This document shows positions 1-9,799 of a DNA stretch of 64,000 bases, in pieces; position 1 is the first letter of the stretch, and every line of letters begins with the position of its first letter. The notes under the pieces are model-generated. The model did not search any database, was not told the origin of the DNA, and saw nothing but the letters and a program-made list of their open reading frames with translations. The position numbers and the translations under genes were made by a program. Source of the DNA: CAYOWQ01 sp964407695 (GTDB lineage Bacteria > Planctomycetota > Phycisphaerae > Phycisphaerales > SM1A02); contig CAYOWQ010000014.1 in the NCBI GenBank assembly GCA_964407695.1, positions 35,836-99,835 on the forward strand, written 5' to 3'.

Positions 1-92
1 AGCCGGGCGCGCGCAAGTTCATAAGACATTGGACGTACCTATTGTGTTTGGTCGTTCCTTGTTCTCGTCTCACTGCTCCATGGAGGCCTTGA

Positions 93-929
93 ATGCACTG
101 GCTCATTCTCGTTGCCGCCCTTTACTCGGGCGACCCAGCCGAAGTGTCCCCTCCCCCGCCGGCGCAAGCCGGCCAGACGCCTTCGGTGTCAGTCGAAGCG
201 GTCATGCTCGATCGCAATGAGGCCTACCTCGACTACATGATCGCCCTGGAACAGGAGATTCAGGAGCTACGCGAACAATTGGCGGATGCCCGCCTTGACG
301 CAAACGAATCGCAGCGAGAACTCGACGAGCTGAACCAGTTTCTCCGAGATCACCAAGAGTATGGGAAGAGCTACGAAGAGTACCGGGCGGTAAAGGCCGC
401 TGCTGAGGATGAAGCCCGCCGCAAGCAAATTGCGGAGAATCGTCGAAAACGCGATGAACAGAAGGCCCTTCAGCGGGCCAAATTCGAGGAAGCGCAGGCC
501 AGAAAGAAAGCACGCAACGCCGAACGCGATCGGCTGTCCAGCTATTCACAAGCCGGTTTCGGGTCCCTGGGCCTCGATGTTTGGCTGGGCCGATCGTCGT
601 ATTATTACGGCACCAAGGATTCCACGGTCCGGGTCAAGTACGACCCGGATGTGGGTCTCTTCTACCGACCCGACAATCGGTATGTCGTCGACTACAGCCA
701 TATGACGATCTCGGGAAGTATCCTGAACACATCCAATCAGATCAGAAACATCGGGGTGGCGATTGTCTTCTTTGACAGCAACGGAGCCCAGGTTGGAGGC
801 ACGACCGTGCAAGTGAACAATGCCAGGCCGGAGGTTCCGTATCCATTTACTACACAAATGGATATGGCACTGGATCGGGCGTTCTCCTCGTCGACGTCCT
901 ACATCCTCTATGCCGATCCCGTGGAATGA
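93..929 (+). CDS. Secreted coiled-coil protein with C-terminal FxLYD-like beta domain
   Basis: I do not recognise a named family for the whole protein (278 aa). A short hydrophobic N-terminus (MHWLILVAAL) followed by a Pro/Ala stretch looks like a signal peptide. Residues about 40-150 are highly charged heptad-like sequence rich in E, R, K, Q and A and should form a long coiled coil. The last 70 or so residues (SGSILNTSNQ, then a V-x-V-x-F-x-D-x-x-G pattern) resemble the FxLYD type of extracytoplasmic beta domain. The start is supported by GGAGG at 82-86, six bases before the ATG. It precedes rpmB with an 80-base gap. Export and coiled coil are well supported; the function is unknown. Confidence 0.7.
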   Translation: MHWLILVAALYSGDPAEVSPPPPAQAGQTPSVSVEAVMLDRNEAYLDYMIALEQEIQELREQLADARLDANESQRELDELNQFLRDHQEYGKSYEEYRAVKAAAEDEARRKQIAENRRKRDEQKALQRAKFEEAQARKKARNAERDRLSSYSQAGFGSLGLDVWLGRSSYYYGTKDSTVRVKYDPDVGLFYRPDNRYVVDYSHMTISGSILNTSNQIRNIGVAIVFFDSNGAQVGGTTVQVNNARPEVPYPFTTQMDMALDRAFSSSTSYILYADPVE

Positions 930-1009
930 CGGAATATCGACGCACTTGCCGCATCGCCTGAGTCGGCGGTATACTTCCGGATTCCCCCCGACGATGGAGG
1001 CTTCAGGTC

Positions 1010-1291
1010 ATGGCGCGCGTTTGTTACTTCACCGGTAAGCGGACCACGGTTGGTCGAATTGTACGTTACCGCGGCCGGGCCAAGTACTTGGGCGGAATCG
1101 GCAAGAAGGTCACTTCGTGCGAAAAGAGAAAATTCCGGCCCAATCTCCAGAATGTAACAGCCATGATTGATGGGGTCCCCACCCGGATCAAGGTTTCCAC
1201 TTGGGCGATCAAGAATGGCCTGATTACCAAGCCAGTCCGGCGAAAATACGCCTATACGCGGAAGCGTGAAACAGCATCTCAGGCCTCCTGA
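1010..1291 (+). CDS. rpmB: 50S ribosomal protein L28 (bL28)
   Basis: Ribosomal large-subunit protein L28, 93 aa against about 78 in E. coli. The N-terminus MARVCYFTGKR matches the family start (M-A-x-V-C-x-x-T-G-K). The central KRKFRPNLQ block and the basic C-terminus are also typical. The extra length comes from an internal segment of about 10 residues (YRGRAKYLGG) and a longer tail. Only C5 and C37 are present, so the zinc-binding two-CxxC form is absent. GGAGG lies 9 bases upstream of the ATG. It is encoded directly upstream of dnaG-rpoD, where rpsU sits in the classical enterobacterial operon. Confidence 0.93.
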   Translation: MARVCYFTGKRTTVGRIVRYRGRAKYLGGIGKKVTSCEKRKFRPNLQNVTAMIDGVPTRIKVSTWAIKNGLITKPVRRKYAYTRKRETASQAS

Positions 1292-1358
1292 GATCAAGGC
1301 CGCCCAGGGGTGTCAAGGGTCGGGATGTGAATTTGTCATGAAAATCTGGAAAGGATAT

Positions 1359-1386
1359 TTGACCTTTTCCGCCGGTGGTCTAGTCT
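1359..1386 (+). promoter_or_regulatory. Putative sigma-70 type promoter for dnaG-rpoD
   Basis: TTGACC at 1359-1364 and TAGTCT at 1381-1386 with a 16-base spacer. The site lies in the 264-base gap between rpmB and dnaG and would give a leader of roughly 180 nt before dnaG. It was identified by eye against the consensus only. Confidence 0.4.
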
Positions 1387-1570
1387 AGCCACGAGCTTGG
1401 ATGGTGGCCGGACTTGGTTCTATTGCCGGTACTTGTTAGGCAATCGGATTGAGACATGGGAGCGTCTCTCGGCATTAGGCCGGGCGCGTAGCCCTATCGG
1501 CTGGATGAAACCGCGTGGGTGGCAGCCTGTTGGCTCTTTCTAGTTCACCCCGTCAGTGAGAGGCCCTGTC
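1387..1570 (+). other. Long leader before dnaG with several small inverted repeats
   Basis: No gene is visible here. Three short stem-loops can be drawn: ATTGCC (1422-1427) with GGCAAT (1439-1444); GCCGGGC (1479-1485) with GCCC/GGC (1491-1501); and AGCC (1524-1527) with GGCT (1532-1535), followed by CTTT. The sequence did not match conserved cores of SRP RNA, tmRNA, RNase P RNA or 6S RNA that I could recall. A regulatory 5' UTR is possible but unproven. Confidence 0.3.
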
Positions 1571-3466
1571 TTGACGTTCCCAGCCGCGAATTCGGATCGT
1601 GATCGCGTGCTTGAAGCTGCGGATCTCGTGGCGCTGATCGGGGAGCACATCACCCTTCGACCGCAAGGCCGCGAACACGTTGGACTTTGCCCATTTCACG
1701 ATGACCGGAGTCCATCTCTCCATGTCGTCACTCACAAGGGCAACGCCTTCTATAAATGCTTCGCCTGCGGGGCCTCGGGCAACGCCATCGACTTTGTGAT
1801 GAATTTTCATCGCATGGATTTTCCGGCCGCGATTCGCCATTTGGGCGCTCGATTTGGCATACCAATCTCCGAGCGACGATCAGAGGTCCGTCAATCCGGT
1901 CCGACCAAGACCGACCTCCATGATGCCAACGGCTTTGCCTTGCGTTGGTTCCAGAGTTGTCTTCGGGATCCGGGAGCGGGAAGCGCAGCTCGTTCCTGCC
2001 TTCAAGAGCGCAGGATCAATTCGGAATCGGTTGCCGGGTTTTCGCTCGGTGCGTCCCCATCGGGTTGGGACCACCTCCTCAACAGGATTCGTCGGGAAAA
2101 GCTTGATCCGGCGGTGTTCGAGGCTGCGGGCCTTCTGAAGAGCCGCCGCGAAGGTGAAGGCTGGTTCGACACCTTCCGCAATCGGTTGATGTTTCCGATA
2201 TGGGATGAAATCGGCAACCCCATCGCATTTGGTGCGCGAAAGCTCAATCCGGATGATGAGCCGAAGTATCTCAATAGTCCTGAAACCCCGATCTTCAACA
2301 AGTCAAAGGCCCTCTACGGCCTTCACCTTGCGCGGCGATCAATCATTGACTCCAGGACGGCGGTCGTCACGGAAGGCTACATCGACGTGATCGCCTGCCA
2401 TGCAGCGGGATTCACCAATGTTGTTGCAACGTTGGGGACCGCACTGACCCGCGAGCACGCCAAGGTACTGAAGAGACTTTGCTCGACCGTAGTTCTTCTT
2501 TTTGATGGTGACGAAGCGGGTCAGAAGGCGTCTGATAGGGCGATCGATATCTTCTTTAATGAAACCATCGACGTTCGGATCTGTACGCTTCCGGACTCCA
2601 TGGATCCCGACGACCTTCTCCGTCAGGAGGATGGACGCCGCAGATTCTCCGAGGCGCTCGAACGCTCGCAGGACATTCTGGCGTTCATGACAGACCGCTT
2701 TGCGAGTCGACTGAGCCGAACTGCCGGCATCTCTGACCGCCAGCTTCAGGTGGAATCGCTTCTGCGACACCTCGTTGAGCTCGGATTCAACGACATGTCC
2801 GGTGTCAGGCGCGCCATGGTGGTGAGTGCCATCGCGGACCGATGCGGTCTGGCACCGGCACAAGTTGACGCTGCGGCGAGGTCGATGTCGGCCTCACGAC
2901 GAAAGGCGGCCGACCTGTCGCCGTCGTCTCCGGTTGAGGTCGAATCCTCGTCGATCCATGAAAGGATCATCTGCCCGGCAAATCGTCGAATTGCGGAACG
3001 GAGATTGCTTGCAGCCCTCCTGGCCTCACCACATCTGGCGGGCGAGCGAATCGATATCGGTGAGGGGCATTCGCTTCCGATTACGGAAGCGCATCCGGCG
3101 GAGTCCATGCGGCATCCGCCGCATCGGGAGGTCCTGTCGGCCATACTGGGGCGACTCGAATCGTCGCGTGAAGTCACCATCCAATGTTTGATGGCTGACC
3201 TTGCCTCGGCATCGGCTCGCGACCTAGCATCAGCGTTGTACCTTGAAGGACTCAAAAGTTTCAACGATTCCATGGATGATGCATTGACAGAGTTACGATC
3301 GGCCTGTGCCGACCTTGAACATCTTGATCGCCGGGAACAGGCTGCAAATGCAAAAGACGCCAGCGACTTGAACGAGGATCCTCTCGCTCGGGCCGTCAAC
3401 AATCTTGATTTAATTCGTCGTCGAGGCGCTGACCAAACAGCGATTGCGCGGCGAATTCGTGCGTAA
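1571..3466 (+). CDS. dnaG: DNA primase
   Basis: Synthesises RNA primers for lagging-strand replication. An N-terminal CHC2 zinc finger is visible (C-P-F-H, then C-F-A-C 20 residues later, followed by GNAIDFVM). The TOPRIM catalytic domain follows, with the TEGYID acidic motif and the LLFDGDEAGQKA motif that bind catalytic metal. The region after TOPRIM, where the helicase-binding domain lies in the family, is less conserved. The length of about 631 aa is normal. A GTG at 1556 is an in-frame alternative start without a ribosome-binding site; TTG at 1571 has GAGAGG (1558-1563) seven bases upstream, so I prefer it. rpoD follows after 76 bases. Confidence 0.93.
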   Translation: MTFPAANSDRDRVLEAADLVALIGEHITLRPQGREHVGLCPFHDDRSPSLHVVTHKGNAFYKCFACGASGNAIDFVMNFHRMDFPAAIRHLGARFGIPISERRSEVRQSGPTKTDLHDANGFALRWFQSCLRDPGAGSAARSCLQERRINSESVAGFSLGASPSGWDHLLNRIRREKLDPAVFEAAGLLKSRREGEGWFDTFRNRLMFPIWDEIGNPIAFGARKLNPDDEPKYLNSPETPIFNKSKALYGLHLARRSIIDSRTAVVTEGYIDVIACHAAGFTNVVATLGTALTREHAKVLKRLCSTVVLLFDGDEAGQKASDRAIDIFFNETIDVRICTLPDSMDPDDLLRQEDGRRRFSEALERSQDILAFMTDRFASRLSRTAGISDRQLQVESLLRHLVELGFNDMSGVRRAMVVSAIADRCGLAPAQVDAAARSMSASRRKAADLSPSSPVEVESSSIHERIICPANRRIAERRLLAALLASPHLAGERIDIGEGHSLPITEAHPAESMRHPPHREVLSAILGRLESSREVTIQCLMADLASASARDLASALYLEGLKSFNDSMDDALTELRSACADLEHLDRREQAANAKDASDLNEDPLARAVNNLDLIRRRGADQTAIARRIRA

Positions 3467-3542
3467 GGGGATACTTGCGTCAGTGGCGACATGGACGTGT
3501 CGCAGGGAAGTTTTCGAGTTTGAGTATCGAGGAGTGCCGCAC

Positions 3543-5387
<1,845 letters not shown>

Positions 5388-5420
5388 CGGCCGCCCCGCA
5401 CAAGAGTTTTGTTCAAACAC

Positions 5421-5448
5421 AAAGCCCCGGTCTCGACCGGGGCTTTTT
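5421..5448 (+). terminator. Rho-independent terminator after rpoD
   Basis: An 11-bp perfect stem, AAAGCCCCGGT (5421-5431) with ACCGGGGCTTT (5436-5446), a CTCG loop and a run of five T within TTTTTCTT. It lies 34 bases after the rpoD stop. The A tract on the left arm could also let it serve the opposite-strand pseudopilin gene that ends at 5461. Confidence 0.9.
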
Positions 5449-5460
5449 CTTGTCCCGCGC

Positions 5461-5892
5461 CTACCGGCGGTACTCGGCCACTCCGCGGGAATTGCTGTTG
5501 GCCCAGAATCGCCCGGTCAGCGGATCGTAGTTCCAGCCAGTAGTCCCATCCGCGATCGGGCGATCGTCGCGCCAGATTGACTCCTTGATGGACGAGTCTC
5601 CGTTATAGGGATTCGGAGGAAACTCGGTTTGGACGACAACCCCAGCCGTCCGGAGTTGATCGAGAGTCGGAAATACTGCCGACCCCGTCGAGGCCGACGC
5701 TTCGTGATACGAAGCGATATCCCTGCGAATCTGACCGAGTGTTTCGTCGAGGACCGCGAGCCTCGCCCGGGCAACGTCATCGAAGTATCGGGGGACGGCA
5801 ACCGTTGAAACGATCACGAGTACGGCCAATACCGCGATCAGTTCAATCAGCGTGAATCCGGATCGGAACTGTTGAGTCATCGAAGTGTTCAT
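5461..5892 (-). CDS. Type IV/type II secretion pseudopilin-like protein
   Basis: A 143-aa prepilin-type protein. The N-terminus carries the class III processing site, RSG then FTLIELIAVLAVL, so a prepilin peptidase should cleave after Gly and methylate Phe, with the usual Glu at +5 and an N-terminal hydrophobic helix. The C-terminal half ends in a G-W-N-Y-D-P-x-T-G pattern common in GspG-like minor pseudopilins. ATG at 5892 and ATG at 5880 are both possible starts. It lies downstream of fliA on the same strand but 241 bases away, so co-transcription with the flagellar operon is uncertain. No other pilus or T2SS gene is nearby. Confidence 0.82.
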   Translation of the reverse strand: MNTSMTQQFRSGFTLIELIAVLAVLVIVSTVAVPRYFDDVARARLAVLDETLGQIRRDIASYHEASASTGSAVFPTLDQLRTAGVVVQTEFPPNPYNGDSSIKESIWRDDRPIADGTTGWNYDPLTGRFWANSNSRGVAEYRR

Positions 5893-6084
5893 CGCCGGCG
5901 AGCCTGTCGTCGTGGTGGCCCAGCCCTGAACCGGGCAGAGGCAGCACCCATGACAACTCGTCGGCCTGATGTTGAAATCACTTCAACTCAAACCCCGGAA
6001 TCCCCGCGGAGACGACGGATCGTGAGGGGCAGAAACGAGCACAAACGTGCCGTCGTGCACGACGAACGTGGCGTGGCGTCAAAG

Positions 6085-6098
6085 GTGCCGCACGGCAC
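6085..6098 (-). terminator. Possible weak terminator downstream of fliA
   Basis: On the minus strand GTGCC-GTGC-GGCAC forms a short hairpin followed by CTTTG, about 36 bases after the fliA stop. The stem is short and the T run poor, so this is tentative. Confidence 0.3.
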
Positions 6099-6133
6099 TC
6101 TCCTGATCCGGCGTACTCAAATTCTTGGCTCGA

Positions 6134-6943
6134 TCAGAACTCGCGATCGCGATTGTGCATATGAGCCTTGAGTCGGGCCAGAATCGAACTGTGCATCTGG
6201 CTGACTCTCGACTCCGAGAGATCCAGGGTCTGGCCGATCTCCTTCATCGTCATTTCCTCGTAGTAGTAGAGGACCACGATCAGTCGTTCGGCACGCGAAA
6301 GCCCCTTGGTGATCAACCCCTTGAGATCGATCCGCTGTACCTGCGAAATTGGATTCTCCTGTCGGGTATCGCGGATCACGTCGATCTCGCGAACATCGCG
6401 ACTGGAGTCCGTTTCGTAGAATTTGCGATTCAGCGAGACGATTCCGACCGGCTGAGAGTCCTTCTTCAGCTTGTCGAATTCGGCCCGCGAGATTCCCATA
6501 AACGTGCAGAGCTCAGTCTGGGTTGGCTTCCGACCGGCCCGAGCCTCCAGCTTCCGAGTTGCGTTGTCAATTTTCGCCGTCCTAGACCGGACCAGGCGGG
6601 GAACCCAGTCCATCGACCGGAGTTCGTCGAAGATGGCGCCGCGAATTCGCTGTGAGCAGAACGTCTCGAACTTGACTCCGCGTTCCAGGTCGAAGGCATC
6701 GATGGCGTCCATCAACCCGAACAGCCCGGCTTGCATCAGGTCCTCGACATCGACCTCCGACGGCAGCCGCATATGCAGCCGCTCGGCGGTGTATCGAACC
6801 AGATGAAGATAATTCTCAATCAGTCGATTTCGAAGCTCGTCCCCACCAATCCGTTTGTATTCCCGCCAGACTTCCTGAATCGGCAATTCCCGGCTGCTGG
6901 TCGCAACCGTTGAACTCTTCGCTGCGCGCGCCTTGGTCTTCAT
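6134..6943 (-). CDS. fliA: RNA polymerase sigma factor FliA (sigma-28)
   Basis: Alternative sigma factor that directs late flagellar and chemotaxis transcription. Region 2 shows ENYLHLVRYTAERL, then VEDLMQAGLFGLMDAIDAFD and FETFCSQRIRGAIFDELRSMDWVPR, a stretch diagnostic of the FliA/WhiG group. Region 3 (RKPTQTELCTFMGIS) and region 4 (LSRAERLIVVLYYYEEMTMKEI, LSESRVSQMHSSI) follow. Total 269 aa. An upstream in-frame ATG at 6964 exists, but AAGGAG lies exactly six bases before the ATG at 6943, which I take as the start. It is the last flagellar gene of the minus-strand operon, separated from the small membrane protein by 107 bases. Confidence 0.93.
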   Translation of the reverse strand: MKTKARAAKSSTVATSSRELPIQEVWREYKRIGGDELRNRLIENYLHLVRYTAERLHMRLPSEVDVEDLMQAGLFGLMDAIDAFDLERGVKFETFCSQRIRGAIFDELRSMDWVPRLVRSRTAKIDNATRKLEARAGRKPTQTELCTFMGISRAEFDKLKKDSQPVGIVSLNRKFYETDSSRDVREIDVIRDTRQENPISQVQRIDLKGLITKGLSRAERLIVVLYYYEEMTMKEIGQTLDLSESRVSQMHSSILARLKAHMHNRDREF

Positions 6944-7050
6944 GGTCGACTCCTTGACCCTCATGTCTTGCCGGTTGACCGAATCCTTGGCCTACCGTTG
7001 CCATTCACTATACCGAGAGCCGCTCCGCGCTCAAGTCAAAACATTTTTTT

Positions 7051-7356
7051 TCATGCTGCCTTCGCACCAATCTGCTGAACCGGCTTCACTTCCTCCCCGG
7101 CCTCCACCGCATTTCCAACCCCGCCCGTTATGACCTCTGACTGCAATTTCTGACGCATTCGCACATGGTCGTCAACCACATGTTCACAAATCCCTCCAAC
7201 GATTAGGCCGCCGGCGTAACAGACAAGAAGCGCAAGAATTGCCTTTCCCAGAACTTCAACCGCTGAATTCCCCGTTGACATTCCCGCGAAGATGGCCACT
7301 GAAAACGCGGCCAGCGCGAAGCCTGCACCGATGACCTTGGTCAGCGACGGGCGCAC
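7051..7356 (-). CDS. Small two-helix membrane protein in the flagellar operon
   Basis: Not recognised. Two hydrophobic segments (around IGAGFALAAFSVAIFAG and ILALLVCYAGGLIVGG) separate a short N-terminus from a soluble tail of about 45 residues containing VRMRQKLQSEV. The ATG at 7380 lacks a ribosome-binding site. GTG at 7356 overlaps the flhG stop by one base (TAGTG) and has GGGAG seven bases upstream, so translational coupling to flhG is likely. The position between flhG and fliA suggests a flagellar role, but nothing in the sequence proves it. Confidence 0.7.
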   Translation of the reverse strand: MRPSLTKVIGAGFALAAFSVAIFAGMSTGNSAVEVLGKAILALLVCYAGGLIVGGICEHVVDDHVRMRQKLQSEVITGGVGNAVEAGEEVKPVQQIGAKAA

Positions 7357-8300
7357 TAGCGGGCTCCCCTCCCGATCCATGAAGCCAGGCGATTGAAGAA
7401 ACCACTTGACGACGCTTCGGGCTGGCCAAGGAGGTGGCCGGCCGCCATTCGAATTCGCTGGGCCGCCGGAGATTTCGATGCGAGAACCGATACGGGCTGG
7501 CGAGCTCGGATGGAATCCGAAACCGCCGGATCAAAGGGAATCCAACCGGCAAACGACACCTGTCGGCGCAGGAATGTCCCGCAGACTTTACTGATGCGTT
7601 CGAACACCCTTTCTCCTTCGGCTTGATCTCTCACCATGTTTACAAGAATTTCCAGCCGAGTCTCCGGCGACCGAAGTGACAGGGTCTTGACCATGGCGTA
7701 GGCATCGGTCAAGGCGGGTGGTTCGGGAGTGGTAACCACAACGGTTGTGGCCGCCGCACCGGCAAAGCTCAACACATTGAGACCCAATCCAGCCCCTGTA
7801 TCAATCAGGATTACGTCGGCCACCCGTTCCAGACCAGACAATTCGGTCATCAGGTCGGCTCGCTGCCTCGGAGAGAGGTCCGCTAACCGGGCCACACCGG
7901 ATCCTCCGGGAAGCAACCGAAACCCTCCGGGCCCAAGCAGCATGGTCTCACTCAGGCGCTTTCCGCGGCAGATCACATCTTCGAGGGTGTATCGCGGCGT
8001 CAGCCCACACATGACATCCGCGTTGGCGAGCCCCAGGTCCGCATCCATCAGGCAGACACGCCGGCCCATCTGCGCCATGGACACTGCAAGATTCACCGAG
8101 AAATTCGTCTTTCCCACCCCCCCCTTGCCGGAGGTAATGGCAATCGCACGGGCCAGCTTCGGCGGCGGTTCGACCGGTAATGGACGAGGGCGCTGCGGTG
8201 CGAAGCTGACGCGGCCGGTCTGCACGCTTGAGCCGATAGACGCCGACTGCGCGGCGTCAACCATCGCCAACCGGCGCAGATGAGAAGCCTGATCATTCAT
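7356..8300 (-). CDS. flhG: MinD/ParA-type ATPase FlhG (FleN), flagellar number regulator
   Basis: A P-loop ATPase that controls flagellar number and placement by acting on FlhF. The deviant Walker A ITSGKGGVGKTNF and the MDADLGLAN motif are characteristic of MinD/FlhG, and ILIDTGAGLG supplies the Walker B. The N-terminus DQASHLR matches the DQAxxLR motif that in studied FlhG proteins stimulates the FlhF GTPase. The predicted amphipathic C-terminus (FFNRLASWIG) fits a membrane-targeting helix. Its ATG overlaps the flhF stop (ATGA), implying coupled translation. Confidence 0.92.
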   Translation of the reverse strand: MNDQASHLRRLAMVDAAQSASIGSSVQTGRVSFAPQRPRPLPVEPPPKLARAIAITSGKGGVGKTNFSVNLAVSMAQMGRRVCLMDADLGLANADVMCGLTPRYTLEDVICRGKRLSETMLLGPGGFRLLPGGSGVARLADLSPRQRADLMTELSGLERVADVILIDTGAGLGLNVLSFAGAAATTVVVTTPEPPALTDAYAMVKTLSLRSPETRLEILVNMVRDQAEGERVFERISKVCGTFLRRQVSFAGWIPFDPAVSDSIRARQPVSVLASKSPAAQRIRMAAGHLLGQPEASSSGFFNRLASWIGRGAR

Positions 8301-9748
8301 CCACGAACCTCACCTCCCAACAGAAGCTCCGCAAGCCGCTGCGGCACCGCCGGCTCAATGTGATCCGGCACTTCCTGGCCCGTTGTAACAAAACTGATTT
8401 TCTTTCCTACCCGGCGAATTACGCTGATGAGGGTACCGAAGCCGACGGCCTCGTCAAGCTTGGTAAGCACCACCTTGTCCACCCCCACCGTTGCAAAGGC
8501 CTCCGCCTCGCGCATGAGCGTCCGCTCGGCAGCCGTACTTGAGAGGACAAGGTGTACCTCGTGCGGACGAGCCGCCGCGAGGATTCGGCGCAGGTCACCG
8601 ATGCGATCCCGGTCTCTCTGGCTCCTGCCCGCCGTATCGATCAGGATCACTTGCCGATCTCGAAAACTCCGGCAGGCGGCCTTCATCTCCTCCGGGGTTG
8701 AGGCGACCTGAAGCGGAACCGCAAGAATGTCGGCATAGGTTCTTAGTTGGTCAACCGCAGCGATTCGGTAGGTATCGGCCGTGATGAGACCGACCGTGGC
8801 GTTCATCCTCAGCCGATATGCGGCCGCAAGCTTTGCCAGAGTGGTGGTCTTGCCGACTCCGGTCGGGCCGACGAAGGCGATGGTGACCGGACGCCCATCG
8901 GTGGATTCTACTTTCAGCTCGCCATCACACTGGGGAATGATGCGACAGAGCTGGGCAGACACCTCTCGACGCACGCAGCTTTCGTCGCAAAGCTGGTCCT
9001 TCCGGAGCGACTGACGTACCTCGCCAACAACCTGCTGCGCCAGCTCCTCCGCAAGGTCCTGGCCGACCAGTTCAAGATAGAGGTCGAAAAGTCGACCCGA
9101 TTCAGGCAGATCCGGTGTCTCCGAGCCACCCTCGAGGACCCGCGAAACCGCATCGCGAATGGCTGACAGTTCCTCCTTCATTAGTCCATCTGTGACGCGA
9201 ACCGAAACATTGGCAGAAACCTGAGGTTGCAGGGTGGGTTCCTGGCTCGCGGAAACGGAAACCGATGGATCCGGATCCTGCGACTTCGGCGGCATGAGGA
9301 CAAATCGGCGCGCCACGGCGGCCTGCGGAGGGGTCGATTTTTCGGTGGGTTGCGGCTGAATTGGAACCGCCGATGGCGTTGCAGATGCAGGCACCGGGGT
9401 TTGCTGCATTCGCGCGTCACGTTCCGCGAGCGCCTGGGCCAAGCGGCGGGTTCGTTCGGCGTCGCTGACAATTGGCTCCGTTGTCGCGGTCGCCTTGTGA
9501 TATGCCCGCCCCGCGTTGACATGCCTTGGTGAACGACCCGCGGATTGCTTCGGCGTTCCAGGGATCGATGGTGGACTCCCCTCGCCGACTCCTGCCGTGA
9601 CTTCAACGATGGTCTTCCGACCCAATCCAAGAACACCGCCTCGCCGAAAGGTGCGGGTGTGGACGATGACCGCATCCGCTCCGAGATCCCGTTTCACGGC
9701 CGCAAGCGCTTCGGCCATGGTGTAGGCGTGATAGGTCTTGAGATTCAC
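8297..9748 (-). CDS. flhF: SRP-type GTPase FlhF, flagellar biosynthesis
   Basis: A signal-recognition-particle family GTPase that places the flagellar base at the correct cell site. The N-terminal B domain begins with KTYHAYTMAEALAAVK, followed by a low-complexity Pro/Ala/Gln linker and then NG domains with G1 FVGPTGVGKTTTLAKLAA, ADTYRIAAVDQL, LIDTAGRSQRD and TKLDEAVGFG. An upstream ATG at 9784 is in frame, but GTG at 9748 has AGGAGGG eight bases before it and opens directly at the conserved B domain, so I use 483 aa. It lies between flhA (51-base gap) and flhG (4-base overlap). Confidence 0.93.
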   Translation of the reverse strand: MNLKTYHAYTMAEALAAVKRDLGADAVIVHTRTFRRGGVLGLGRKTIVEVTAGVGEGSPPSIPGTPKQSAGRSPRHVNAGRAYHKATATTEPIVSDAERTRRLAQALAERDARMQQTPVPASATPSAVPIQPQPTEKSTPPQAAVARRFVLMPPKSQDPDPSVSVSASQEPTLQPQVSANVSVRVTDGLMKEELSAIRDAVSRVLEGGSETPDLPESGRLFDLYLELVGQDLAEELAQQVVGEVRQSLRKDQLCDESCVRREVSAQLCRIIPQCDGELKVESTDGRPVTIAFVGPTGVGKTTTLAKLAAAYRLRMNATVGLITADTYRIAAVDQLRTYADILAVPLQVASTPEEMKAACRSFRDRQVILIDTAGRSQRDRDRIGDLRRILAAARPHEVHLVLSSTAAERTLMREAEAFATVGVDKVVLTKLDEAVGFGTLISVIRRVGKKISFVTTGQEVPDHIEPAVPQRLAELLLGGEVRG

Positions 9749-9799
9749 GTTCAAGCCCTCCTGGCTTTGTCGAGTCGAATCCATTCAGACTGGAGGGCA

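Noticed and set aside
1387..1570. 6S, SRP, RNase P or tmRNA gene in the rpmB-dnaG gap
   Set aside because: None of the conserved cores of these RNAs could be recognised; only short hairpins are visible.
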